A stretch of 64,000 bases of DNA from Rhizobium sp. 32-5/1 (lineage in GTDB: Bacteria > Pseudomonadota > Alphaproteobacteria > Rhizobiales > Rhizobiaceae). Position 1 is the first letter of the stretch, and each line of letters opens with the position of its first letter. The stretch lies in the NCBI RefSeq assembly GCF_029537235.1, contig NZ_CP120639.1, forward strand, positions 496,001 through 560,000, written 5' to 3'. The translations under genes were made by a program, and so were the position numbers. Of this stretch, positions 1 through 9,898 are shown piece by piece. The notes beneath the pieces were generated by a model. It did not search any database and had not been told where the DNA came from. It saw nothing but the letters and a program-made list of their open reading frames with translations.

Positions 1-2
1 TG

Positions 3-32
3 GCGGTTAAGGAGTACGAACTGACCAAGTAA
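3..32 (+). CDS. Possible C-terminal end of a gene entering from the left
   Basis: Frame 3 is open from the window edge and encodes AVKEYELTK before a TAA at 30-32. The residues look like an ordinary protein tail, but nine codons are too few to name a family. It could equally be chance. Confidence 0.3.
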   Translation, partial: AVKEYELTK

Positions 33-208
33 TCTCCTATCCAGACATTAGGGTCAGCGCGTGCTGGATCAGCGGCCACTGAACACTACGGCTGCACGTT
101 CATCACCGGTTGTTCGACAAGGGCACCAATATTGCCCGCCTTGAAGGGATCAGAACCTATGTCCCTCTGCCAGAGCCTTCTATTCTCGCAGAGTGCCCGT
201 TCTATCGA

Positions 209-243
209 AGACAGAAAGGGTGACGGCAAGTTTACCGTCACCC
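209..243 (-). terminator. Rho-independent terminator of the pspA-yiaAB operon
   Basis: A 9-bp perfect stem, GGGTGACGG (218-226) pairing with CCGTCACCC (235-243), has an 8-nt loop. Read on the minus strand it starts 15 nt past the stop of the small membrane-protein gene and is followed by a T-rich tail (TTTCTGTCTT). Confidence 0.7.
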
Positions 244-258
244 TTGATGCGAGAAAGA

Positions 259-519
259 TCAGTTCTCGCGTGCGAAGTCGGTCAACAGCCGCTCGGTTTT
301 TGCCGCCTCGATCATGTTCAGGCGTTCCTGCGACGATCTTTCATCCATACGATACTTGACGAAATTGACGAGGCTGAGGGTCAAAAGGAACACGCCCATG
401 GCCCAGAAGCCCTTGGTGGACAGATCCACCGGCGCCATCCAGATCGATAGGCCAAGCATGAAGTAAGCGACCGCGATGCCGAGTGCATTGAAGCTGGTGT
501 AAACATTGTTCGATTTCAT
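259..519 (-). CDS. YiaA/YiaB-type two-helix inner-membrane protein
   Basis: This 86-residue protein has two hydrophobic helices at about residues 13-31 and 37-55 (GIAVAYFMLGLSIWMA and WAMGVFLLTLSLVNFVKY) and a charged cytoplasmic tail. That is the layout of the YiaAB two-helix family, whose biochemical role is unknown. It lies 71 nt downstream of the PspA-like gene on the same strand and before a terminator, so the two are probably one transcript serving inner-membrane integrity. The start at 519 is the only ATG that keeps the first helix whole. Confidence 0.75.
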   Translation of the reverse strand: MKSNNVYTSFNALGIAVAYFMLGLSIWMAPVDLSTKGFWAMGVFLLTLSLVNFVKYRMDERSSQERLNMIEAAKTERLLTDFAREN

Positions 520-589
520 AATTCTACTCCTTGGAAACGGGAATTGTCGCGTGAGGATGGTGCGAGCAGGCTTGCGGCCTGGTTCATGG

Positions 590-1276
590 TCAGGCGCTGG
601 CGGTGGACATCTGAAGCCGCTTCAGCACATCGGAAGCCGACACTTTGACCGGTTGACCATAACCGGAGGCAGCCAACCTTTCGCGCATGGTCTCGTGGGT
701 TAGGTTTTTGTCGATCGTGTCAAGCACTTCGCTCTCCTCTACCGGGTCATCTCTGGACATGACGCGGGCGATCAGTTCCTCCGCTTCGCGCAGGGGCTCG
801 GTGCGACCAATCATCCGGTTCATCGAGGCTTGCGCCTTGCGTTCGCCATCGACCGCTCTTGCCGCCATCAGTCCCTGCTTCAGATCGACGATGCGGCGGT
901 AGGTCTTTTCCAGCGACAGTTGCATGCGGGCGATCCGCTCTTTTAGCCGGGCGAGCGTTTCGCTACGAAGGGCCGCCTCGTTTTCAAGATCTGCGATCGC
1001 CACAGCGGCCTCGGAGGCAAGCATGTCATTGCCGTCGGCCAGCGCCAGCTTGGCACGGGTCTCGAGATCGGCCTTGCGTGCCGAGACGGCATCGTAAAGC
1101 CGGCGCTCGTTGCGCTCCCGCAGGATCAGCGATGCGAGCGTTTCCTTGGCATTGCGCAAAACGGTATCGGCCTCCCGAACCTTCTGCTCGATCAGATCAA
1201 TCGCGAAATGATCAGTCACCCTGTCTTCATGGCGGGCATTGATCCCCTTGATGAGGGTCGTCACAAGCTTGAGCAT
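590..1276 (-). CDS. PspA/IM30 family membrane-stress protein
   Basis: The 228-residue protein is almost entirely alpha-helical and charged with long heptad stretches, as in PspA/IM30 proteins that oligomerise on damaged inner membrane. Its N-terminus MLKLVTTLIKG matches the amphipathic membrane-binding helix of the family. I chose the ATG at 1276 over the upstream ATG at 1294. A GAGG ribosome site lies eight nt before 1276, and the family begins at MLKL. The upstream start would overlap an operator-like palindrome at 1294-1306. The gene is followed by a YiaAB-like gene and divided from a tetR gene by about 110 bp. Induction by membrane stress through the TetR protein is inferred from shared palindromes. 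Confidence 0.85.
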   Translation of the reverse strand: MLKLVTTLIKGINARHEDRVTDHFAIDLIEQKVREADTVLRNAKETLASLILRERNERRLYDAVSARKADLETRAKLALADGNDMLASEAAVAIADLENEAALRSETLARLKERIARMQLSLEKTYRRIVDLKQGLMAARAVDGERKAQASMNRMIGRTEPLREAEELIARVMSRDDPVEESEVLDTIDKNLTHETMRERLAASGYGQPVKVSASDVLKRLQMSTASA

Positions 1277-1293
1277 ATTCTTTTCCTCATTCA

Positions 1294-1365
1294 TGAACGC
1301 TGTTCATACTTATGTTATGACTGATCCTGATAAGGGCGTCAATAGCCAAAATGAACATCGTTCAT
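1294..1365. promoter_or_regulatory. Two TGAAC-N3-GTTCA operators upstream of pspA
   Basis: TGAACGCTGTTCA is at 1294-1306 and ATGAACATCGTTCAT at 1351-1365. Both match the palindrome found three more times in front of the neighbouring tetR gene. Position just before the pspA ribosome site suggests repression. Binding by the adjacent TetR protein is inferred. Confidence 0.7.
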
Positions 1366-1390
1366 AAAATTGCGGGAGGGCTATCTGACC

Positions 1391-1996
1391 TTATGCAGCC
1401 GCCGATTTGGCAAAGCCGCCGATCAGCAATGTGAGCATTGAGCGGATATTATCGGCCGGAACAGCGGAAAAGCGGTGCTGCAGACCAAGGGATACGACAC
1501 CATGCACGGCCGAAAACAACCCGCGCGCCGTCATAGCCCCATCCTCTGGGCTGAGATTGGGCATCAATACGGTGAGCGGCTCGAGGATATGGATGAACAG
1601 CACGGCGTGCTCATTCAAATGCCATTCGGGCACCTGCGCCCCTTCCGGCATCTGATGATCGAACAGAGCCGCCCAGGAATTGGGATTGGCAATGGCGAAA
1701 TCGAGATAGGCATGTGACAGCGCAACGAGCTGATCGGCCGGTCTCGCAACGGCCCCATCCTGCGCCGCTCTTGAAAGCTTGGCGCCGAGTGCCTGCAAGG
1801 TCAGCGAATTGACGTGCAGAACCAGATCGTCGATGTCGGCAAAGACATTGTAGAGCGCCCCCAGCGCGCAGCCGACATCGGTGGCGAGATCGCGGGCCCT
1901 CAGCTTGCCAAGACCGTCCGCGGCAATCCGCTGTACGGCCGACTGCAAGAGGTCATCCCTCAGTTTTTGGCGTTTCGCTTCCCGTTTACCCGTCAT
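1391..1996 (-). CDS. TetR/AcrR family transcriptional regulator
   Basis: About 201 residues. The N-terminal TetR helix-turn-helix is visible at about residues 10-55 (RDDLLQSAVQRIAADG, then ARDLATDVGCALGALYNVF), followed by a helical ligand-binding domain ending in GGFAKSAAA. I place the start at the ATG at 1996 (MTGKREAK); the ATG at 2017 lies inside an operator palindrome. Its own promoter has three TGAAC-N3-GTTCA sites and the downstream pspA operon has two, so it probably represses itself and the pspA operon. The divergent aas-like gene starts about 165 bp beyond the last site and may share control. The ligand is unknown; a membrane lipid or fatty acyl signal would fit the neighbours. Confidence 0.85.
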   Translation of the reverse strand: MTGKREAKRQKLRDDLLQSAVQRIAADGLGKLRARDLATDVGCALGALYNVFADIDDLVLHVNSLTLQALGAKLSRAAQDGAVARPADQLVALSHAYLDFAIANPNSWAALFDHQMPEGAQVPEWHLNEHAVLFIHILEPLTVLMPNLSPEDGAMTARGLFSAVHGVVSLGLQHRFSAVPADNIRSMLTLLIGGFAKSAAA

Positions 1997-2009
1997 GGCG
2001 ACTCCATGT

Positions 2010-2077
2010 ATGAACAATGTTCATATTTTTCTTGAACGGCGTTCATTTTCTTGCTAAAGGTTATTGAACGCCGTTCA
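2010..2077. promoter_or_regulatory. Three TetR-type operators in the tetR promoter
   Basis: ATGAACAATGTTCAT (2010-2024), TGAACGGCGTTCA (2033-2045) and TGAACGCCGTTCA (2065-2077) share the form TGAAC-N3-GTTCA. Spacing is 23 and 32 bp, roughly two and three helical turns. The cluster covers the region just upstream of the tetR start, consistent with autorepression. The remaining 160 bp to the aas-like gene shows no further copy. Confidence 0.75.
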
Positions 2078-2241
2078 TATATTTGATCGAACGACACGGC
2101 AAATGAATTCGGCAGCGCGCGAATAACGGATTGTTAACAACCCGACGAGCGCACAACCGATAGAACCAAATGCAACTCGGGATTTAACTCCGGATTATGA
2201 TCTCCGTGGTTGGATCCCGGCCACGTCAACAGGAGTGAACC

Positions 2242-5200
2242 ATGTCCGACCATCTATTGGCATCACGGCGCTTTGCGCCTTTGTTCTGGACGCAGTTTCT
2301 GTCTGCCTTCAACGACAATTTTCTAAAGAACACCTTGGTGTTCCTGATCCTGTTTACGCTGAGCGCTACTGATGCCGCGACGCTGGTAACGGTCGCAGGC
2401 GTGGTCTTCATCACGCCGTTCCTGTTCCTATCTGCTCTTGGCGGGCAACTCGCCGACAAATACGATAAGGCCCGGCTCGCGCGCCGTCTCAAACTGGCGG
2501 AAGTGGGCGCATCGCTCTTTGCCGTCATCGGCCTTGGGTTTCATTCGATCTCCCTTCTGATGGTTTCGCTGTTCATCTTCGGTGTCATCTCGGCGCTGTT
2601 CGGACCGATCAAATACGGCATCCTGCCGGATCATCTCGAACGGGCGGAACTCCCAAAGGCCAATGCCTGGATCGAGGCTGCGACGTTCATCGCCATTCTC
2701 GGCGGCACAATCATCGGTGGACTTGCCTCTGCCGGTGGTGCGAATGTCATGGTATTCGGCCCGATGATGCTGGGTCTTGCCATCATCTGCTGGCTTGCAA
2801 GCCGGATGATCCCGTCGACGCGCGGCAGCGCGCCCGATCTGCGGATCGACCGGAACGTCTTCAGATCGACATGGCAGTTGCTGCAGTCGGCCCGTCAGGA
2901 CGAGCGCATTTTCAGCGCCGGACTGATGGTCTCGTGGTTTTGGCTAGTCGGCGCCGTCATTCTCTCGGTTCTGCCCCCACTGGTGAAGGACACGCTTGGC
3001 GGCGGTGAAATCGCCGTAACCGCTTACCTCGCCGTTTTTGCGATCTCGGTCGCCATCGGCTCGGCAATCGCCGCCTGGATGTCGGCCGGGCGCATCGTGC
3101 TTCTGCCCGCCCCGGTCGGAACGGCGCTGATGGCATTGTTCAGCCTTGATCTCGCTTATACGATTTTTGGCCTACAGGCATCTGCCCTTCACGCCGGCCT
3201 CGGCGAGTTCTTCTCCCAACCCGGCACCATACGTGCAGCCATCGATCTTGCCGGCCTTGCCATTGCCGGATCATTCCTCGTGGTGCCGACATTTGCAGCG
3301 GTTCAAGCCTGGGCCAAAGAAGAAGAGCGCGCGCGTGCCGTTGCGTCCGTCAACGTCATGTCGGCGGGCTTCATGGCCATCGGTGGCGCCGGTCTTGCCA
3401 TCCTGCAGGCAACCGGCATGATCCTGTCAATGATCCTGCTGACGATCGCAGCTCTCAATGCCGTTGCGGCCGTCATCATGCTGAAATACCTGCCAACCAA
3501 CCCCTTCCGTGACTTCGTCTCCATCCTCTTCCGGGCATTTCACCGTCTCGAAGTGGAAGGCTACGAGAATCTGAAGGCTGCTGGCACTGCGCCGATCCTG
3601 GCACTTAACCACGTCAGCTTCCTCGACGGCCCGTTGGCGGTAACACTGACGGACAGTGAGCCGGTCTTCGCCATCGACACGAACATCGCTCAGCGCTGGT
3701 GGGTAAAGCCGTTCATCCGCAACATGAAGGCCATGGCACTCGATCCTTCCAAGCCGATGGCGACGCGTGTGCTGATCAAGGCCGTCAATGACGGCAATCC
3801 GCTGGTGATCTTTCCGGAAGGCCGCATCACCGTCACCGGCAGCCTGATGAAGGTCTATGACGGTGCCGCCATGGTTGCCGATAAAACCAATGCCATGGTC
3901 GTGCCGATCCGCATCGATGGCCTGGAGCGCAGCTTTTTTCGCGGCTAACCTCGATGCACACCCGTCGCAGCCTTTTCCCGAAGGTGAAGGTGACGATCCT
4001 GCCGCCGCGCCGGTTGGCGATTGCGGACGGGCTCGTTGGCCGCAAGCGCCGCATGGCCGCGGGTGCGGCCCTTTACCAGACCATGTCGGAACTGGTGTTC
4101 AACACGACCTCCACCGACCGCACTGTTCTGGAGGCCGTCATGACAACCGCCAAAGCGCGCGGCATGGGCAAACTCGCCGTCGAGGACCCGATCACCGGAG
4201 GCCTTTCCTATGGCAAGATGCTGACCGGTGCGGCTGTCCTCTCCCGCAAGTTCGAAACGATGTATCCGAGTGAAACGACCATCGGCGTGCTGTTGCCGAA
4301 TGCCAACGGCGCGGTCGTGACGCTGCTCGGCCTGATGTCGGCCGGCAAGGTTCCAGCAATGATCAACTTTACCGCAGGTCCGGCCAATATCCGTTCGGCC
4401 TGCACGGCAGCGGGCGTCAAGACCGTGCTCACCTCGCGCGCCTTCCTCAAGCAGGCCAAGCTCGAAAGCGTCATCGAACAGGTCGCAGGTCACGTGTCGA
4501 TCGTCTATCTCGACGATCTGCGCCAGACGATCGGCGTCGCCGACAAGCTGCGCGGTCTGGTTTTCCGCTCGAAGATCCGCGTGGCGCGCAAGGCGGACGA
4601 TCCGGCGGTTGTGCTGTTCACCTCCGGTTCGGAAGGCACGCCGAAAGGTGTCGTGCTCACCCATCGCAATATCCTTTCCAACGCAGCGCAGGCCGCCGCC
4701 CGGATCGATTTCCACTCGGGCGACAAGGTCTTCAACATCCTGCCGGTGTTCCACTCCTTCGGCCTGACGGCCGGAACGGTTCTGCCGCTGATCTCGGGCG
4801 TCCCAGTCTATTTCTACCCGTCACCACTGCATTACCGCATCGTGCCAGAGCTGATCTATGCCTCGAATGCCACGATCATTTTCGGAACCGACACCTTCCT
4901 CAACGGTTATGCCCGCACGGCACACCCTTATGACTTCCGCTCGATCCGCTACTGCTTTGCCGGTGCCGAGCCCGTCAAGGCCTCGACACGCGAGACCTAC
5001 ATGAACAAGTTCGGCTTGCGCATTCTGGAAGGTTATGGCGTGACGGAAACCGCGCCGGTCATTTCCATCAACACCCCGATGTTCAATATGCCGGGAACCG
5101 TCGGCAAGATCCTGCCCGGCATGGAAAGCCGCCTGGAGCCAGTTCCGGGCGTCGAGGAAGGCGGGCGGCTGTTCGTTAAGGGCCCGAACGTCATGGCCGG

Positions 5201-5639
5201 ATATTTGCGGGTCGAGAACCCCGGCGTTCTGGAACCGCTTGCCGACGGCTGGCACGATACAGGCGACATCGTCACCATTGACGCGGAAGGTTTCGTACGC
5301 ATTAAGGGCCGCGCCAAGCGCTTCGCCAAGATCGGTGGCGAGATGATCTCGCTGGCCGCCGTCGAGGCCCTTGCCGGCGATCTGTGGCCCGGCCGTCTGT
5401 CCGTCGTCGCCAATCTCCCCGATCCGCGCAAAGGCGAAAGGCTGGTGCTACTGACCGATGAGCCGACCGCGACGCGCAGTGACTTCATGGCTTATGCGAA
5501 ATCGAAAGGAGTTTCCGACCTGGCGATCCCCGCCGAGATCATCATCGGGCAGGTGCCGGTTCTAGGCTCCGGCAAGGTCGATTTCGTCACCGCCGCCAGA
5601 CAGGTACAGACGCTTGCCGAAACACAGGCAGCTGCCTGA
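2242..5639 (+). CDS. aas: LplT-PlsC-acyl ligase fusion (acyl-[ACP]--phospholipid O-acyltransferase), frame broken at 3934-3939
   Basis: Three domains in the order known for rhizobial Aas-like proteins of about 1,130 residues. First is a 12-helix MFS/LplT lysophospholipid transporter (residues about 1-420). Next is a PlsC acyltransferase with the NHX4D motif (NHVSFLDG) and FPEGRIT. Last is an AMP-forming ligase with LFTSGSEGTPKG, EGYGVTETAP and DTGDIV. The predicted job is to import or flip lysophospholipid and re-acylate it. The reading frame stops at 3946-3948 just after the acyltransferase and resumes one frame over. Adding one T to the T6 run at 3934-3939 restores a continuous protein (SFFSRLTSMHTRR). 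As given, the gene would yield a 568-residue half and a ligase half. A sequencing error is most likely. A terminator follows at 5661. Confidence 0.85.
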
Positions 5640-5660
5640 CCCAAATTGAGGGGATCGATG

Positions 5661-5686
5661 CGGCCCGGTTTCGACCGGGCCGTTTT
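5661..5686. terminator. Rho-independent terminator between convergent genes
   Basis: CGGCCCGGT (5661-5669) pairs with ACCGGGCCG (5674-5682) around a TTCG tetraloop, followed by TTTT. It lies 22 nt after the aas-like stop and 6 nt before the stop of the convergent nitroreductase gene. It is strongest for the plus strand. Confidence 0.85.
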
Positions 5687-5691
5687 GCGTT

Positions 5692-6697
5692 TCAGACGAT
5701 GAGTTCGCTGACCGGCAGGCGGGCACGGGCACGAGGTCTCGATTTTGGCGCAATACCAAGCCGGAAGGCGTTGATCAGCCGCCGGTCGGGGGAATGGTAA
5801 AGCGCCCGGAGGCCTCCGCAGCGCTTGCCGGGTCGTCGGCGATCGCGGCCATGGGCCAGGCCGAAAATCCGGCCGTCGTGACCTTGAGCAGAAACTCCAG
5901 AAACAGCCGGCCGGTTTCGAGTGGATGTTCTCGGGCCGGACGGTGGAACAGCGCAATGGCGGCTGCGCGCTTCGTCTTTGCGGCTTCGCCAGTCAAACGA
6001 CCTACAAGCGCCAATTGGTCGAGCGCTGGAAAGATTGGATCCGAAAGCACAAGCCCTGCCCCCAGGCTTCCAGTCGGCCAAGGCCCAAGGCTCTGGCATT
6101 GAGGCCGTCCCGATCCCATTGCGGATGGGAACCGGACAGGCGCATCCACTGCAGCAGTTCCCGCCGAAAGGCAGAGTAACGGAAGAAGGTGAGGCTGGCG
6201 CGATCGTTGAGAGTGGCGAGTTCGCCAATGCCCAGTTGATGGGTCACCAGCGTCACGGAGGGATCGTCGGCCAAAACGCCGGCAAGTGCTGCACACTGCA
6301 TTTTATCCGCCTGCGAGAAAAGCCCGCGAAAGGTCGATCGTTCCGGCAGATGAATGGCAAGCGGGTGAGCGGCTGCACCAGCGCGAAACACCAGACGGAC
6401 GGCAATGTCCAAACCGCCGACCGGGCTTTTGTCTCCTTCTGCCGGCTGTTCCAGCGCGACCAGCGACAGCCCGTTCTGCGAACAGGCAAGCATCGTGCCT
6501 TCGACAGCAGCCCCGGCACTGACGCCCATGTCGCGGCGCTGCGGATCGCCCGACCTCAGCCACCGGGCCGGATCGGTCAAAATCCAGATCGAGCCGTCAG
6601 CGGAAAAGTGCCAGCGCACCGGCTGGGTGTTGTGAACGCTCGGCGCAAGGCTGGCGCGGGCGACGATCGAATACCGGTCATCGGGGGAAAGGAACAT
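5692..6697 (-). CDS. Acg-type nitroreductase-like protein, frame broken at 6059-6063 and 5788-5792
   Basis: The N-terminal part (APSVHNTQPVRWHF) is the FMN-binding start of the Acg/Rv3131 nitroreductase subfamily, and the whole repaired protein is about 335 residues. Two breaks interrupt it. A G5 run (minus strand) at 6059-6063 needs one more G to read AWGAGLVLSDP, and a C5 run at 5788-5792 needs one more C to read TIPPDRRLINAF. After repair it ends PVSELIV at 5692. It is the last gene of a five-gene overlapping operon containing an E1-like ThiF protein. ThiF and nitroreductase domains occur fused in some actinobacteria (Rv1355c, from memory), which supports a shared reaction. Substrate unknown. 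Confidence 0.75.
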
Positions 6698-6708
6698 CAC
6701 CGGCGGCC

Positions 6709-7818
6709 TCAGGACAGGGTTTTGCGAAAGAGATGCTGCCGGTGCTGCGGCCGAGCGCCGGCCTTCTCCGTCTGGCGCAGGCTTGCAGTATTTTCATCGG
6801 CGATCCACGTTCCACCGACAGTCAGATACCCTGCCGCCTTCATGGCAGAGACGACCTTGTAGAGCATCAGTGGATTGAGCCCGATAGACTGGAACTCCGG
6901 TGCTACGCCCTGAAAGATGATGACTGCCCGCGTCCGGTTCATCCGGTGGCGCAGGAAGTGCCAGGGCGTCGTCCAACCGAGCTTCGAGCCGATCGAGCGC
7001 AGGAACGGATTGAGATCGGGGATGGCGATGACGGCTCCAGCCGGCTTGCCCTTGTGATGGACGACGCTCGAAATACGCGGGTCCATAATCCACTTCATTT
7101 CCTTGGCCTGGAAGGCAAACTCTTCCTGCGTCTGGGCGACGAACATCGGATTGTCGATGAACGAGGCATTGAGAACCGCACGCGCATCCTCCAGCCGGGG
7201 CATCAAGGTCTTGCCGGTGATCGGGGCAAAGGTGAAATCCGGGTTCGACAGGAGCGTCTTCTGGCGTTCTCCGAGCAGCATGGCCGGATCGACGCGCGTT
7301 ATGTCCGTCTCGAACGTCGTCATCGGAAATTCGCGGCCGTAGCCGTTGGCCTCCAGAAAGCCGGCAATCCAGGGCGCGCTGTAGACGAAATCGGTATAGG
7401 GCGCATGCTCGAAACCGCCGGTCGTCACCCCGATCTGCTGCATGGCGGTCAGATTGAAGTTTCCAGCGATCTGGTCGAGACCCTTCTGGCTGGCCCAGCG
7501 CTCGGCAGCTTCGAGCAGCAGCGAAGCGGCGACCGGATCATCGGCGCAATCGAAGAAACCGAAATAGCCGAGTTTCAGGCCGAATTTCCGGTTGGAGGCG
7601 TCATGGATATGGGCAGTGATGCGGCCAACCGGCCTGCCGCTGCGATAGGCTGCGAAAAAGGTGAACTGATCATCAGACGTGAACAGGGGATTGACGCCTG
7701 CGGTCAGAAACCGGCGCAGATCGCTTTTCATCGGCGAGACATAGGGACTTTCGGGCGGATAGGCGTTGAAAGCTGCCGTAAAGAACGCCTCGAAATTGCG
7801 CTCCTTAATTTCAAGCAT
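6709..7818 (-). CDS. YghO-like GNAT-fold protein
   Basis: 369 residues. The N-terminal pattern (FYPPESPYVSPM-like opening, then FFAAYRSGRPVGRITAHI and FGFFDC) is that of the YghO-like GNAT family, whose members carry a degenerate plus an active acetyltransferase fold. Around residue 315 IFQGVAPEFQSIGLNP looks like the acyl-CoA binding turn. The substrate is not known for the family. The start overlaps the upstream membrane-protein gene by 8 nt, and the nitroreductase start follows within 11 nt, so all are translationally linked. Confidence 0.7.
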   Translation of the reverse strand: MLEIKERNFEAFFTAAFNAYPPESPYVSPMKSDLRRFLTAGVNPLFTSDDQFTFFAAYRSGRPVGRITAHIHDASNRKFGLKLGYFGFFDCADDPVAASLLLEAAERWASQKGLDQIAGNFNLTAMQQIGVTTGGFEHAPYTDFVYSAPWIAGFLEANGYGREFPMTTFETDITRVDPAMLLGERQKTLLSNPDFTFAPITGKTLMPRLEDARAVLNASFIDNPMFVAQTQEEFAFQAKEMKWIMDPRISSVVHHKGKPAGAVIAIPDLNPFLRSIGSKLGWTTPWHFLRHRMNRTRAVIIFQGVAPEFQSIGLNPLMLYKVVSAMKAAGYLTVGGTWIADENTASLRQTEKAGARPQHRQHLFRKTLS

Positions 7819-9018
7819 GCCGTTCTCCCCGTGAAATCAAAGATGCCATGCGCTGGACTGCCTGCAACTCGATCCGGGTACCCGGCGTGACCGCAAGTGC
7901 GGGCATGTTGAGGACAACCAGTTGGAGGGGTGCCTCGCGCGTCAGCATCACGTAGGTTGCTTCGTAGCGATCGAGGAGCGATTGCAGCTGCTCGCCGGCG
8001 TCGGTGCTGGAATGGGCCATCGAGCGGACATCGGCAGCCGACAGCACCGGGTGCCGGCCAAAATCTCCCGCAGTCCCATGTCGTCGAAATCCTCCAGTTC
8101 TCTGCCCTCGACAATGAGCGCGCCATCGACCAGCAAATGGTCACGCAATCCCGACAGAAAGCGGGCCGCGCTTCCGGTATCGCCCTGCGCAAGATATTTG
8201 AGCAGGGAGGCGCGGCGATCTTCGGCGCGAAGCGACATGCTGTCATTGCAGATCATGGCAACAAGCAGAACACTCAACGTAATGGCGATAGCCTGGACCG
8301 TTCCGGCCAGCCCCTGATCGGCGATTACAGCCAGCGCCCAACCGGACGCTCCAGCGGCAACGACCAGCACGGCGAAAGAGGTGAGCGTGTCGCGATGGGT
8401 GACATGCGGCCGACCGACGCCAATGCCAAGCCAGCACATGGCGAGAATAGCAATACCTGCTAGGCGCACTGGAACATCGAAGCCTTCGAAGCGAAAGTCG
8501 GTCACGATGGTGGGCACGATGATCAACAAGGATAGGCCAATCCGCTCGATCGTCTTGTTTTCTGCTGCAGACAAAGTGGATTTATCGCGGGTGGCGACAA
8601 GAACGCCGATAGCGATGAAGGTCAGGAGCTGGAACAGGAAGAGCAGAATGTAGGGGATGTTGCCAACGAGCATCGACGGCAGCAGTGCCACGACGAAGAA
8701 CAAGGCTGCGCCGCCGGAGACAAAGACCTTCAACGGAAACGGTGCATGCCGGCGCATCAGCCCTTCGGTAATCAGCAACGCTGCCAGCGGGACCGTTCCG
8801 GCGGCGGCAACGGTGATGTACACAGCCAGCGAGCTGTCGTAGAGCCAGCTAAAAACGCGGGCCAACATGACCACGGCAACGACGGACAGGCCAAAGCGGA
8901 AGCGTGAATAGAGTGGGTCGCCGCGATCGCGACCGCGCAGGACGAGGATGAAGAAGACCAAGCCCACAAAGGCGCTGAGCGAGACGATGCTGTCGGCGAT
9001 GATCTGATTATCTCGCAT
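7811..9018 (-). CDS. Polytopic membrane protein of unknown function, frame broken near 8054
   Basis: About 402 residues when repaired. Residues 1-280 contain eight or nine hydrophobic helices (for example AFVGLVFFILVLRG, VYITVAAAGTVPLAALLI and LLFLFQLLTFIAIGVLVA). A soluble tail of about 120 residues follows with no kinase or nucleotide motif that I can see. The frame breaks at CC 8054-8055; one added base gives LAGHPVLSAADVRSMAH and continues to a TGA at 7811. The topology resembles membrane sensor modules, but the catalytic half is absent. It overlaps the ThiF stop by 11 nt and the YghO-like start by 8 nt, so it is an integral member of the operon. Confidence 0.65.
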
Positions 9019-9898
9019 CTTGCGTGGTCCCGGTGACGAGTTTGCGCAGGAAACGATTGACCAGCGGTCGCATCAGCGCCGTCACCAGCGCATTGCGTGG
9101 ATGCTCCGTCCGCGCCGTGTAGGGATTGAAGAACCAGCCGCGATGATCGGTGGGGCTAGGACGACCGACAATGTGTCCCGTCGCTTCATATGCCATCAGC
9201 ATACCGGTGGTGATCACCATCGGAGCGAAGGACATTCGGCTGCGGCGGCCGGCCGCCACCTCGCCGGCGAGATCGAGGTCGATATAGTGCCGCGAGGTTG
9301 AATGCAGCACCACATGGGCAGCCTCGCAGAGGAAGGCCTCGGTGCGCTGGTCCGTCGTCAGGGCGTCCCACGCCGTGCCGATGGTCGGAAATCCAAGCCG
9401 CTCTTCTGGCATCGGCGCACCCGCACGCGTCACATAGATCGACGGAAGCGGTGAGGCATAAGCATCGATGACCGTTTTTCCCAGCGTCCGGGCGGTGCGA
9501 TACAGAAGTAGAGAAGCGCCGAGATCGTCGGTTCCGTTGATGACGATGTCGCTGCGGCCAATGGATTCGATAACATGATCGGGCCAGTTTTCCCGGTACA
9601 CAGTGATGTCCATCTCCGGGTTGATGGTCATGCAGAGATCACGGGTGGCTTCGGCCTTGTGCTGGCCGATTGTATCGCGGAAGGCAAAGACCTGCCGGTT
9701 GAGATTGGAAATCTCGAAGCCGTCAAGATCGCAAAGGATCAGCGAACCGACACCGGCGCGTGCCAGCGCCATGACGGCGGCCCCACCCATGCCGCCATTG
9801 CCGCATACGAAGACTGTCGCTTCCTTCAGCCGCTGTTGCTCGCCTGGCGTCACGAAACCGATGTTGCGTGTGGTAAATTCGGTGTAGGAAAATGTCAT
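9008..9898 (-). CDS. ThiF/MoeB/HesA-type E1-like adenylating protein
   Basis: 296 residues. The Rossmann ATP site is VCGNGGMGG near residue 33, followed by the family block DLDGFEISNLNRQ, the conserved lysine in GQHKAEA and NGTDD at about residue 127. These are the features of E1-like enzymes that adenylate a C-terminal carboxylate. No zinc-binding CxxC pairs are visible, unlike classical MoeB/ThiF. I place the start at the ATG at 9898, which overlaps the upstream stop as ATGA; the longer reading from 9952 would intrude into that gene. No ubiquitin-like or precursor peptide gene is visible in the operon, so the acceptor is unknown. Confidence 0.8.
   Translation of the reverse strand: MTFSYTEFTTRNIGFVTPGEQQRLKEATVFVCGNGGMGGAAVMALARAGVGSLILCDLDGFEISNLNRQVFAFRDTIGQHKAEATRDLCMTINPEMDITVYRENWPDHVIESIGRSDIVINGTDDLGASLLLYRTARTLGKTVIDAYASPLPSIYVTRAGAPMPEERLGFPTIGTAWDALTTDQRTEAFLCEAAHVVLHSTSRHYIDLDLAGEVAAGRRSRMSFAPMVITTGMLMAYEATGHIVGRPSPTDHRGWFFNPYTARTEHPRNALVTALMRPLVNRFLRKLVTGTTQDAR

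Noticed and set aside
3945..4754. Minus-strand open frame of 269 codons opposite the acyl ligase
   Set aside because: It lies fully inside a gene with clear adenylate-forming motifs and has no recognisable domain of its own.
5921..7890. Long plus-strand open frames opposite the nitroreductase and YghO-like genes
   Set aside because: They are antisense shadows in GC-rich DNA. The minus strand has recognisable families, overlapping starts and stops; the plus frames have no motif.
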